NCBI RefSeq assembly: GCF_004959935.1
Contig: NZ_SMYN01000006.1
Coordinates: 141,433 to 205,432 of the forward strand
Direction: 5' to 3'
Source of the DNA: Falsirhodobacter xinxiangensis
Lineage (GTDB): Bacteria; Pseudomonadota; Alphaproteobacteria; Rhodobacterales; Rhodobacteraceae
Length of the DNA stretch: 64,000 nucleotides
Below, piece after piece: positions 9,293 to 16,091 of this stretch. The notes beneath the pieces were generated by a model, which was not told where the DNA came from, searched no databases, and was given only the letters and a program-made list of their open reading frames with translations. The translations under genes and the position numbers were made by a program. Each line of letters begins with the position of its first letter. The stretch's first letter is position 1.

Positions 9293-9963
9293 CGCGTGAA
9301 CGCCCTGTTGAGTGAAAACTCCAGCCGCTTCTGCGCGAAAGACAGCGCCTCGACGATGGCCCAATAGATCAGCGCGACGACGATGAAAGCCTCGAAATAC
9401 AGAAAGCTGCCCGCCGCCTCCTTCTGCGTCGCGCCCATCATTTCCGTCACGCCCAGCGTGAAGGCCAGCGAGGTGCTTTTGATCATGTCGATGAAATAGT
9501 TGACCAGCGTCGGTGCCGCGACCCGCGCCGCCTGCGGCAGCACGATCCGGCCCATCATCTGCATGCGGGTCATGCCGACGGCCTCGGCCGCCTCCCACTG
9601 GCTGCGATCAACACCGATGATGGCGGCGCGGATCGATTCCGCCATGTAGGCCGAAAAATGCAGCGTCAGCCCGATGATCGCCGCCTGAACCCCGGTCATG
9701 TTGGTCAGGAACGGCAGCATCTGCGGCAGGCCGTAATAGAACAGGAACAGCTGCACCAGAAGTGGCGTGCCGCGGAAGAAGCTGATGAACAGCACGACGA
9801 TGCTGTCCAGCACCGGAATGCGGGCCACCCGCTCCATCGCCAGAAGGCTGGCCAGCACCAGCGCGCAGACCATCGAGATCACCGCCATGAACAGTGTCAG
9901 CGGCAGGTAGCCCAGAAGAATGGGTACCAGACCAAGCATGAAGTCGAGGTCCAGTGCCCTCAT
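9289..9963 (-). CDS. Polar amino acid (cystine-type) ABC transporter, permease
   Basis: A 224-residue inner-membrane permease of the HisM/GlnP class with about five hydrophobic segments. The EAA loop that contacts the ATPase is visible as EAAEAVGMTRMQMMGRIVLPQA. Only one permease gene is present, so it presumably works as a homodimer. It starts one base after the binding-protein stop and overlaps the ATPase gene by four bases, so all three subunits are co-translated. Confidence 0.93.
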   Translation of the reverse strand: MRALDLDFMLGLVPILLGYLPLTLFMAVISMVCALVLASLLAMERVARIPVLDSIVVLFISFFRGTPLLVQLFLFYYGLPQMLPFLTNMTGVQAAIIGLTLHFSAYMAESIRAAIIGVDRSQWEAAEAVGMTRMQMMGRIVLPQAARVAAPTLVNYFIDMIKSTSLAFTLGVTEMMGATQKEAAGSFLYFEAFIVVALIYWAIVEALSFAQKRLEFSLNRAFTR

Positions 9964-9964
9964 C

Positions 9965-10714
9965 TTATTCGGAAACCGGCTTCGTCACATCGGCGGCCAG
10001 CCATTTTTCCGAAATCGCGGCCAGCGTTCCGTCTTCCTTCATTTCGGTGATCGCCGTATCCACCTTGTCGCGCAATTCTGAATCGTCCTTGCGGAAGGGC
10101 AACGCGTTCTGGATTTCGCTGAAGGGCTGACCGGCCAGTGCCAGCGGCAGCGGGCTTTCTGCGATCACCTGCGCGGTGGACACGCGGTCCATCACGAAGG
10201 CATCGACGCGGCCCAGTGCGGTGTCCTGTTCGATGTTCGATTCATAGGTGCGGATATCGATCTCCGATGCATTCGGCAGCGCGCGCAGAAGCTGTTCGTA
10301 GTTCGACCCGAGGTTGACCGCCACGCTGCGCCCCGAGAGGGATTCAGGCCCGGTGATCTCGCCCTCATTGCCCTTCTTCACGACGACCTGCGCGCCATCA
10401 TAGACATAGGGCTGGGTGAACAGATACTTGGCCTCGCGTTCCGGCGTGATGGTGATCTGGTTCGCGACCGTGTCGATCCGGTTCGATTCCAGCGCGCCGA
10501 TCAGACCCGAAAAGGACATGGTCACGAATTCCACATCCAGCCCGGTGCGCTTGCCGACTTCGTTCATGAAATCGACCTCGAACCCTTGCAACGTGTCGTC
10601 GCGGGTGAAGGTGAAGGGGAAATAGCCCCCCGACATCCCGACACGCAGCGTTTCGGCCATGGCGGGAGCGGCAATCGCGGCAATCGCGGTGGCAAGGGAA
10701 AGTGCCTTCAGCAT
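9965..10714 (-). CDS. Cystine-type ABC transporter substrate-binding protein
   Basis: A 249-residue periplasmic binding protein with a clear Sec signal (LSLATAIAAIAAPAMA). It has the family 3 solute-binding fold. Several stretches closely follow the cystine-binding FliY/TcyJ subgroup: VKKGNEG, NLGSNYE, DIRTYE, GRVDAFVMDR and KWLAADVTK. I infer L-cystine or a similar sulfur amino acid as ligand; another polar amino acid cannot be excluded. It is the first gene of the operon, with its promoter in the 160-base gap before it. Confidence 0.88.
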   Translation of the reverse strand: MLKALSLATAIAAIAAPAMAETLRVGMSGGYFPFTFTRDDTLQGFEVDFMNEVGKRTGLDVEFVTMSFSGLIGALESNRIDTVANQITITPEREAKYLFTQPYVYDGAQVVVKKGNEGEITGPESLSGRSVAVNLGSNYEQLLRALPNASEIDIRTYESNIEQDTALGRVDAFVMDRVSTAQVIAESPLPLALAGQPFSEIQNALPFRKDDSELRDKVDTAITEMKEDGTLAAISEKWLAADVTKPVSE

Positions 10715-10837
10715 CGTCTATCCTTTTCTTCGCAAAGGCGAAATCTGTCATACAGATGTCGGCTATGTCCTGCGGCTGCAAGCCCCCGTCCGGAATGAAG
10801 GATAGCGGCGCGCGCAGGCGGATCAACGCGGATTTAC

Positions 10838-10865
10838 GTTCCGGGCGCCGCAACGCGCCCGGAAC
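10838..10865 (-). terminator. Hairpin after gloA
   Basis: A perfect 11-bp inverted repeat (GTTCCGGGCGC, six-base loop, GCGCCCGGAAC) begins about nine bases past the glyoxalase stop codon. It is followed on the minus strand by only a short A/T stretch (GTAAAT), so termination may be partial. It separates the toxin-antitoxin/glyoxalase unit from the cystine transporter operon. Confidence 0.55.
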
Positions 10866-10873
10866 ACTGTTCC

Positions 10874-11269
10874 TTAGCCGAAGCGTCCGCCGCGTTCGAC
10901 GACTTCGATCTGGTAGCCGTCGGGATCGGAGACGAAGAAGAATCGACCCACCACCTTGCCGTCCGGTGCAAAATCCACCAGCTTGCGCGGGACAAGGCCC
11001 GCCGCTGTCAGCCGCGCATGTTCGCCGTCCAGATCCTCCACCAGCACGGCAAAATGGCCGTATCCGTTACCGAGGTCGTAGGGTTCGGTGCGACCCTTGT
11101 TGATCGTCAATTCCAGTTCGAACCCGCTTTCGGCATTCGAAAGATAGACGAGGGTGAATTCGCTGAAATCCAGCCGATCCGCGACCTTCAACCCGAAAGC
11201 GGTGCCGTAGAATGCCAACGAGCGCGCTTCATCGAGCACGCGGATCATGCTGTGGATGGCCTTGGCCAT
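10874..11269 (-). CDS. gloA: Lactoylglutathione lyase (glyoxalase I)
   Basis: A 131-residue VOC-fold protein closely resembling bacterial GloA, which isomerises the methylglyoxal-glutathione hemithioacetal to S-lactoylglutathione in the cytosol. The four expected metal ligands are visible: His6 in HSMIRVLD, Glu in FELELT, His in GYGHFAV and Glu in YQIEVVE. Start ATG at 11267-11269. Its ribosome-binding site (TAGGAG) overlaps the vapC stop codon eight bases upstream, so it is probably co-transcribed and coupled to the toxin gene, an unusual partner for a housekeeping detoxification enzyme. Confidence 0.9.
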   Translation of the reverse strand: MAKAIHSMIRVLDEARSLAFYGTAFGLKVADRLDFSEFTLVYLSNAESGFELELTINKGRTEPYDLGNGYGHFAVLVEDLDGEHARLTAAGLVPRKLVDFAPDGKVVGRFFFVSDPDGYQIEVVERGGRFG

Positions 11270-11277
11270 GGGGGCTC

Positions 11278-11697
11278 CTATTCTTGCCAGGGATCGACCA
11301 GCCGCACGCCGCTTGGCGCGAAATCGGCGGTGTTGCGGGTTACGACGGTCATGCCATGCAGTATCGCAGTTGCCGCGATCAGCGCGTCGCGTTCGGAACG
11401 TTGGTCGGGCACATGCAGCGCCGCGCAGCGCAGGGCGACGGCGGCATCGACGGGCAGGATGCGATCCGCAAACTCTGCCAGCACCCGGCCGTCGAGCCAT
11501 CGGCGCAGCGCCGCGCCCTGCGCGGCATCGCGCCGCTCGATACGCAGCACGCCGATCTCAAGCTCCATGACCGTGATGGCGGAAAGGAAAAAGCTGTCAG
11601 CCTCGGCCCGCGACACCCACGCGATCACGTTGGGGTCCGCCTTGCCCGAGCCCGCCTTGCGAAGCTCGGAAATCACGTTCGTGTCCAGCAGGAACAT
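11278..11697 (-). CDS. vapC: VapC-type PIN-domain toxin
   Basis: A 139-residue PIN-domain ribonuclease, the toxin of a type II pair; such toxins cleave RNA, often tRNA, when the antitoxin is lost. The conserved acidic metal-binding set is complete: D5 (LLDTNVISE), E45 (VMELEIG), D104 (ERDALIA) and D125 (RNTADF), so it looks active. The start codon overlaps the antitoxin stop by one base (TGATG). Upstream is a Phd/YefM-type antitoxin, downstream gloA. Confidence 0.92.
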   Translation of the reverse strand: MFLLDTNVISELRKAGSGKADPNVIAWVSRAEADSFFLSAITVMELEIGVLRIERRDAAQGAALRRWLDGRVLAEFADRILPVDAAVALRCAALHVPDQRSERDALIAATAILHGMTVVTRNTADFAPSGVRLVDPWQE

Positions 11698-11951
11698 CAG
11701 CCAAGATCGGCCGGGCGCAGGCCGATGCGGGCGGGCGCGGGATCGAAGTCGATATCCGCAAGGCCGGGCATGGACAGCGCATCGACAAGGCTGCGCCGCC
11801 CGCCGGAAAGGCGGCGGTAATCCTCGATCGACAAGAGCACATGCGCCGGACGACCCCGGTCGGTGATGAAGACCGGGCCGTCCTTGGCCGCCTTCTTGGC
11901 GCGGCCGATATCCTGATTCAACTCGCGGCTGGAAAGTGTCGTGATGGTCAT
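11697..11951 (-). CDS. Phd/YefM-family antitoxin
   Basis: An 84-residue antitoxin. The N-terminal half has the Phd/YefM DNA-binding fold pattern (LSSRELNQDIGRAKKAA, PVFITDRGRPAHVLLSI, DYRRL). The acidic C-terminal tail should wrap the VapC toxin. I start it at ATG 11951: the longer in-frame reading upstream runs through the operator palindrome and lacks family similarity. It presumably represses its own operon with the toxin as co-repressor. Confidence 0.9.
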   Translation of the reverse strand: MTITTLSSRELNQDIGRAKKAAKDGPVFITDRGRPAHVLLSIEDYRRLSGGRRSLVDALSMPGLADIDFDPAPARIGLRPADLG

Positions 11952-11963
11952 GGCGGCCTCCGT

Positions 11964-11983
11964 ATGTAGTAAAGTTACTACAT
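11964..11983. promoter_or_regulatory. Operator palindrome of the toxin-antitoxin operon
   Basis: A perfect inverted repeat with 9-bp arms (ATGTAGTAA, two-base spacer AG, TTACTACAT) lies 12 bases upstream of the antitoxin start. Its position and symmetry fit an autoregulatory Phd-VapC operator overlapping the promoter. It also sits about 135 bases before the divergent glycosidase gene. Confidence 0.75.
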
Positions 11984-12116
11984 CATGCTCGCATGTCAAG
12001 TGTTGCGCGGGCTCCGCACGCCTCGTTTGCCGCGAACTCATCTTGCTGCGGCAGCTTGGCGCTTGCCTGCCCGCACAAGGCGGCGCAATCCTCGACACCG
12101 TTCAAAGGATGTAATG

Positions 12117-13181
12117 ATGTTCACCGTTTCCGCCAAGATGCCGCCGCCGCTGCGGATCGTGATGCTTGCACTGGCGCTGATCGGGATGATCTGGTCGCAA
12201 CAGGCGCGGGCCGAAACTCCCTTGGGTATCGCCACGGGATTCGACGGCATCCGCTGGAAATCCGACGCCGCGCTGCGGGCCGAGATGGAGGCCTATGCCG
12301 CCGCCGGTGCCACATGGTTCCGCACGGACCTGAACTGGTCGGTGGTGCAGCCCGACACTGCGCGCCGCTATGACTGGCGGCCCTTCGACCGGATGGTCGA
12401 CGCGGCGCAGGCGGCGGGCCTGAAGGTGCTGCCCGTGGTCAGCTTCGCGCCGCGCTGGCAATGGAAGGACGGGCGCTATTCCGCCCCCGTCGACCCCAAG
12501 GCTTACGCCAAGTTCCTCAACATGGCCGTGCGCCGATACGCGCCGCGCGGGATCACGGCGTGGGAGGTCTGGAACGAGCCGAACCTCAAAGGTTTCTGGC
12601 CGAACCCCGATCCGGTCGCCTATACCCGTCTGCTGAAGGCGGCCTATCCTGCGATCAAGCAGGCCGACCGGAACGCCACCGTCATCGCGGGTGGCCTGTC
12701 GCCCGTCCCCCGAACCGATTTCTTCGGAGAGATCGACCACTATTCCGCCGTAGATTTCGTGCGCGGCATTTATGCCCATGGCGGCGGCAAATCCTTCGAC
12801 GCGCTGGGCTTCCACCCCTATTCCTATCCCCACCAACCGTCCGAGACGGTGTCGTGGAGCGGATGGACCATGATGACCGGCCCGATCCGGGATCTGATGG
12901 TGCAGAATGGCGATGCAGACAAGAAGATCTGGCTGACCGAGTTCGGCGCGCCGACCCACGGCTCCGACACCGCCGTGACCGAGCAGGAACAGGCCGACAT
13001 GATCCGCGATGCGATGCGCCTTCTGGCCGCGCAGGATTGGGCGGGGCCGGTCTTCTGGTATGGCTATGCCGACCGCGGCACGGGGGACGACAACCCCGAG
13101 GATTGGTTCGGCCTTGTCACGCAATCGGGCCGCGCAAAACCCGCGCTTCAGGCCTATCGTGAGGCGGCAGGCGCACCGTAA
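12117..13181 (+). CDS. Secreted glycoside hydrolase, clan GH-A (GH39/PslG-like)
   Basis: A 354-residue exported TIM-barrel glycosidase. The N-terminus is a signal peptide (IVMLALALIGMIWSQQARA). The acid/base Glu154 is in the motif WEVWNEPN and the nucleophile Glu275 is in IWLTEFGAP, the clan GH-A arrangement. It resembles PslG-type enzymes that trim exopolysaccharide during export more than dietary cellulases, but the substrate is not certain. I prefer ATG 12117 (AAGGA seven bases before); an ATG one codon earlier is possible. The acyltransferase that follows suggests a polysaccharide context. Confidence 0.82.
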   Translation: MFTVSAKMPPPLRIVMLALALIGMIWSQQARAETPLGIATGFDGIRWKSDAALRAEMEAYAAAGATWFRTDLNWSVVQPDTARRYDWRPFDRMVDAAQAAGLKVLPVVSFAPRWQWKDGRYSAPVDPKAYAKFLNMAVRRYAPRGITAWEVWNEPNLKGFWPNPDPVAYTRLLKAAYPAIKQADRNATVIAGGLSPVPRTDFFGEIDHYSAVDFVRGIYAHGGGKSFDALGFHPYSYPHQPSETVSWSGWTMMTGPIRDLMVQNGDADKKIWLTEFGAPTHGSDTAVTEQEQADMIRDAMRLLAAQDWAGPVFWYGYADRGTGDDNPEDWFGLVTQSGRAKPALQAYREAAGAP

Positions 13182-13191
13182 CTATCGACAG

Positions 13192-13220
13192 GCCGCGGAA
13201 GCCATTGTAGCTTCCGCGGC
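13192..13220 (+). terminator. Hairpin between glycosidase and acyltransferase genes
   Basis: A perfect 11-bp stem (GCCGCGGAAGC / GCTTCCGCGGC) with a seven-base loop lies 10 bases after the glycosidase stop. No U-run follows, so it may be a partial terminator or an mRNA-stability element rather than a full stop. Confidence 0.45.
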
Positions 13221-13246
13221 TGTAACCAGTGTTCAAGGGGGCGATT

Positions 13247-14287
13247 TTGCCCGGTAAGAGTTCAGGGAGCCTCGTCTCCATTCAACTGCTGCGTGCCATC
13301 GCGGCCATCGTCGTCGTCTTCGGCCATGCCCAGACCGAGGCGTTTCAGGCCAATGGCGCGTTCAGCCCCACCCGTTTCGATTTCGGCATCGGCGTCGATG
13401 TGTTCTTTATCGTCAGCGGCTTCGTGATGGTGATTTCCAGCGCCAAGCTGATCGGAACGGCAGGCGCGGCGGGCACGTTCATCCGCAAGCGGCTGTGGCG
13501 GGTCGTTCCGTTGTATTGGTTCTATACCTGCGGGATGCTGCTTGCGATCGCGATCTTCCCCTCCGCGCTGAACAATGCGGCGGCAAGCCTGCCGATGGTG
13601 ATTTCGTCCTTCCTGTTCCTGCCCTTTCCCAATGCGAACGGGGAATACCTGCCGGTTCTGGCGCTCGGCTGGACATTGAATTACGAGATGTTCTTCTATG
13701 CCCTTTTCGCCATCGCCCTGCTGCGCCGCAATGCGCGCTGGCTGGAAGTTGTGTGGCTTTTGATCATGGCGGCGATGATCCTCGGGGCGGCCCTGCCCGG
13801 CACCGCCTTCGGTTTCTGGGGCAACCCGATCATCGCAGAATTCCTGATCGGCGTGCTTTTGGCGAAACTGTGGCAGCACAGCCCCGGCCAGCGTTCTGCT
13901 GCGATGTTCGCGCTTTGCCTGCTGACGGCGGCGGTGCTGTATGTGGTGCTGTCGCCCATCGAAGGGCTGCGCCTCGTCTCGCATGGCATTCCAAGCGCGG
14001 TGTTCTCGGTCGGTCTGATCTTCTTCCTGCCGCTGCGGCTCGAACAGGTGGGCGAGGGGTTTGCAAGGGTGGTGGGCGACAGTTCCTACAGCCTTTACCT
14101 GTCGCATCCCTTCGTTCTGGCGATCCTGCGCATGGTCTGGGGCAAGTTCGACCCCGATTTTGCGCAGCCCTGGACCTATGTGCTGGTGGCGACGGCAGCC
14201 TGCGTTGTCGCCGGTTACGCATCCTACATCCTGATCGAAAAACCGGCCATCCGTCTTGCCCGGCGCCCCGCTGCCCTGCCCGCATGA
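13247..14287 (+). CDS. Acyltransferase 3 family membrane protein (OafA/ExoZ-like)
   Basis: A membrane O-acyltransferase of about 346 residues with about ten hydrophobic segments. The N-terminal family pattern is present: SIQLLRAIAAIVVVFGHA, with the catalytic-type His, then FDFGIGVDVFFIVSGFVM and the basic loop KRLWRVVPLYW. The C-terminus has SYSLYLSHPF and a final IEKP motif. Such enzymes acetylate or succinylate exported sugars. I favour the TTG start at 13247 because AGGGGG stands five bases before it; a GTG at 13229 lacks a site. It probably modifies a polysaccharide linked to the glycosidase next door. Confidence 0.87.
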   Translation: MPGKSSGSLVSIQLLRAIAAIVVVFGHAQTEAFQANGAFSPTRFDFGIGVDVFFIVSGFVMVISSAKLIGTAGAAGTFIRKRLWRVVPLYWFYTCGMLLAIAIFPSALNNAAASLPMVISSFLFLPFPNANGEYLPVLALGWTLNYEMFFYALFAIALLRRNARWLEVVWLLIMAAMILGAALPGTAFGFWGNPIIAEFLIGVLLAKLWQHSPGQRSAAMFALCLLTAAVLYVVLSPIEGLRLVSHGIPSAVFSVGLIFFLPLRLEQVGEGFARVVGDSSYSLYLSHPFVLAILRMVWGKFDPDFAQPWTYVLVATAACVVAGYASYILIEKPAIRLARRPAALPA

Positions 14288-14349
14288 AGGCTGGCGGCCC
14301 GCGTCCGATCTGCTAGGGTGCGGGAAAATCGGCAAGACAAGGGTTTGGG

Positions 14350-14838
14350 ATGACATTGGACGAGGCTTTCCGCACAGCCTTCCGCCTTCATCCGGCAGGG
14401 GTTTCCGTCTTGGCGGCGGATGATGGCGAAGGGCCGGTGGGGCTGACGATCACCTCGCTGATCTCGGTCACGTCATCGCCGCCGACGGTGGGTTTTTCGC
14501 TGTCATCCATGTCGTCCAGCTCGCCCCATATCCTGAAGGCGGGAACGCTGGTGATCCACCTGCTGCGCCAACAGGACCAATGGCTGGGCGAACTCTGCTC
14601 GACCAAGGGTGCCGACCGTTTCGGGCCGGATGTCGCATGGGAACGTCTGCCCACGGGCGAGCCGCGCTATACCGCCGTGGGCACGTGGTTCCGCGCAAGG
14701 ATCGTCGGCACGCTGGACGTGAACGGATCGACGCTGGTCGCGGCGGAACTTCTGGAAGGCGCGGCCCTCGGCAACGGGCCGGAGCTTTCGACCATGGTTT
14801 ACATGGACCGCCGCTGGCACGGGGTCTCGCCGACCTAG
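14350..14838 (+). CDS. Flavin reductase family protein (FMN-binding split barrel)
   Basis: A 162-residue protein with the split-barrel flavin reductase fold (TSLISVTSSPPTVGFSLS, then SSSSPHILKAG). Such proteins reduce FMN or FAD with NAD(P)H and pass it to a two-component monooxygenase. No monooxygenase is adjacent; the nearest FMN-dependent one is the sulfonate-operon enzyme at 27 kb, a possible but unproven partner. Its stop codon overlaps the convergent rhaI stop within a CTAG tetranucleotide. Confidence 0.87.
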   Translation: MTLDEAFRTAFRLHPAGVSVLAADDGEGPVGLTITSLISVTSSPPTVGFSLSSMSSSSPHILKAGTLVIHLLRQQDQWLGELCSTKGADRFGPDVAWERLPTGEPRYTAVGTWFRARIVGTLDVNGSTLVAAELLEGAALGNGPELSTMVYMDRRWHGVSPT

Positions 14839-16091
14839 ACGATCCCTCCGCCCCCGCCCTTTGCCGCCGGACGCTGCTCTGCCACCTGCGCGCGATAGCC
14901 CGCCTTGCGATAGGTCGCGACCGGGCGGATCGCCGCGCCCCTCTTCAGCCGCGCCATGGCAAGGATCGGCTCCACATCCGTGCGGAACGCCACCTTCAAC
15001 GCCTCGGACGCCATCAGCGCGTCATTCGCATCCTGATGCCCCGCCAACGCCGCCCGGTCCACCAGCAGCGCCTGAGCATAGGCGCGCAGCACCTCGGTGG
15101 CCGAGGTCATCATGCTTTCCAGCGGATCGGTCACATTGTGGCTTTGATCCAACATATAGGCGAGCCCGGCCGGCGCATCGACCAATTCGTTGAACACGAG
15201 GAAAAGCCGATACGGGTCGATCGCCCCCGCATCCAGATCGTCGTCGCCATATTTGCTGTCGTTGAAATGGAAGCCCGCCAGCTTGCCCTGCCGCTTCAGC
15301 CGGGAAACGATCATCTCGATGTTCACGTTCGGGGCGTGGTGGCCCAGATCGACAAGGCACTGCGCTTTGTCGCCCAATTCCTGCGCGATGATCAGCGACG
15401 TACCCCAGTCCTGCACCACGGTGGAATAGAAGGCTGGCTCGTACATCTTGTGTTCGGTGAAGATGCGCCAATCCTCGGGCAGCGCGTCATAGATGCGATG
15501 CGCGCTTTTCATGTAGCGGTCAAGCTGGCGGGTGAAGTCCGATTGTCCGGGGAAGTTCGACCCGTCCCCCACCCAGACCGACAGCGCCTTCGATCCAATC
15601 TGCCGCCCGATCTCGATACAGTCGATGTTATGCGCCACCGCCTGATCGCGCACCGCCCGATCGGTATGCGAAAGCGATCCGTATTTGAACGACAGCGGCA
15701 TCTCTGCATGGTCTTGGAAGGTGTTGGAGTTCATGGCATCGAAGCCCAGGCCCACCTGCTCTGCCTTGGCCAGCAGATCGGACGGGTCCGCCTTGTCCCA
15801 CGGGATGTGCAGGGACACGGTCGGCGTCGCCCCGGTCAGCGCATGGACCACGCCGCAATCGTCCAGCTTGTCGAAGATGTCGCGTGGCTCGCCCGCGCCG
15901 GGGAAGCGGGCGAAACGGGTGCCGCCCGTGCCGGCGGCCCAGCTTGGGATCGCCACGCCAAAGGCCGCGACCTTGGCCTCTATCTGCGCGATGTCGATGC
16001 CGCGCCGATCCAGATGTTCGCCCAGCGCGTCGTAATCGGCACGCAGCGCCGGTTCATGCCGCGCATTGACGGCTTCGATTGCGTGTTTCAT
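14835..16091 (-). CDS. rhaI: L-rhamnose isomerase, RhaI type
   Basis: A 418-residue sugar isomerase interconverting L-rhamnose and L-rhamnulose in the cytosol. It is the RhaI form common in alphaproteobacteria, not the enteric RhaA form. Xylose-isomerase-like barrel motifs with metal ligands are visible: HIPWDK, FTEHKMYEP, LVDLGHHAPN and GFHFNDSKYGDDD. It overlaps the upstream rhaD by four bases (ATGA), so the two are one operon driven from the 18.2-kb divergent promoter. Confidence 0.94.
   Translation of the reverse strand: MKHAIEAVNARHEPALRADYDALGEHLDRRGIDIAQIEAKVAAFGVAIPSWAAGTGGTRFARFPGAGEPRDIFDKLDDCGVVHALTGATPTVSLHIPWDKADPSDLLAKAEQVGLGFDAMNSNTFQDHAEMPLSFKYGSLSHTDRAVRDQAVAHNIDCIEIGRQIGSKALSVWVGDGSNFPGQSDFTRQLDRYMKSAHRIYDALPEDWRIFTEHKMYEPAFYSTVVQDWGTSLIIAQELGDKAQCLVDLGHHAPNVNIEMIVSRLKRQGKLAGFHFNDSKYGDDDLDAGAIDPYRLFLVFNELVDAPAGLAYMLDQSHNVTDPLESMMTSATEVLRAYAQALLVDRAALAGHQDANDALMASEALKVAFRTDVEPILAMARLKRGAAIRPVATYRKAGYRAQVAEQRPAAKGGGGGIV

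Noticed and set aside
10398..10853. A frame upstream of and overlapping the cystine-binding protein that might be a leader peptide
   Set aside because: It reads far into the binding-protein gene in another frame and has no Cys-rich start or stop near the gene; no attenuator-like pairing was seen.
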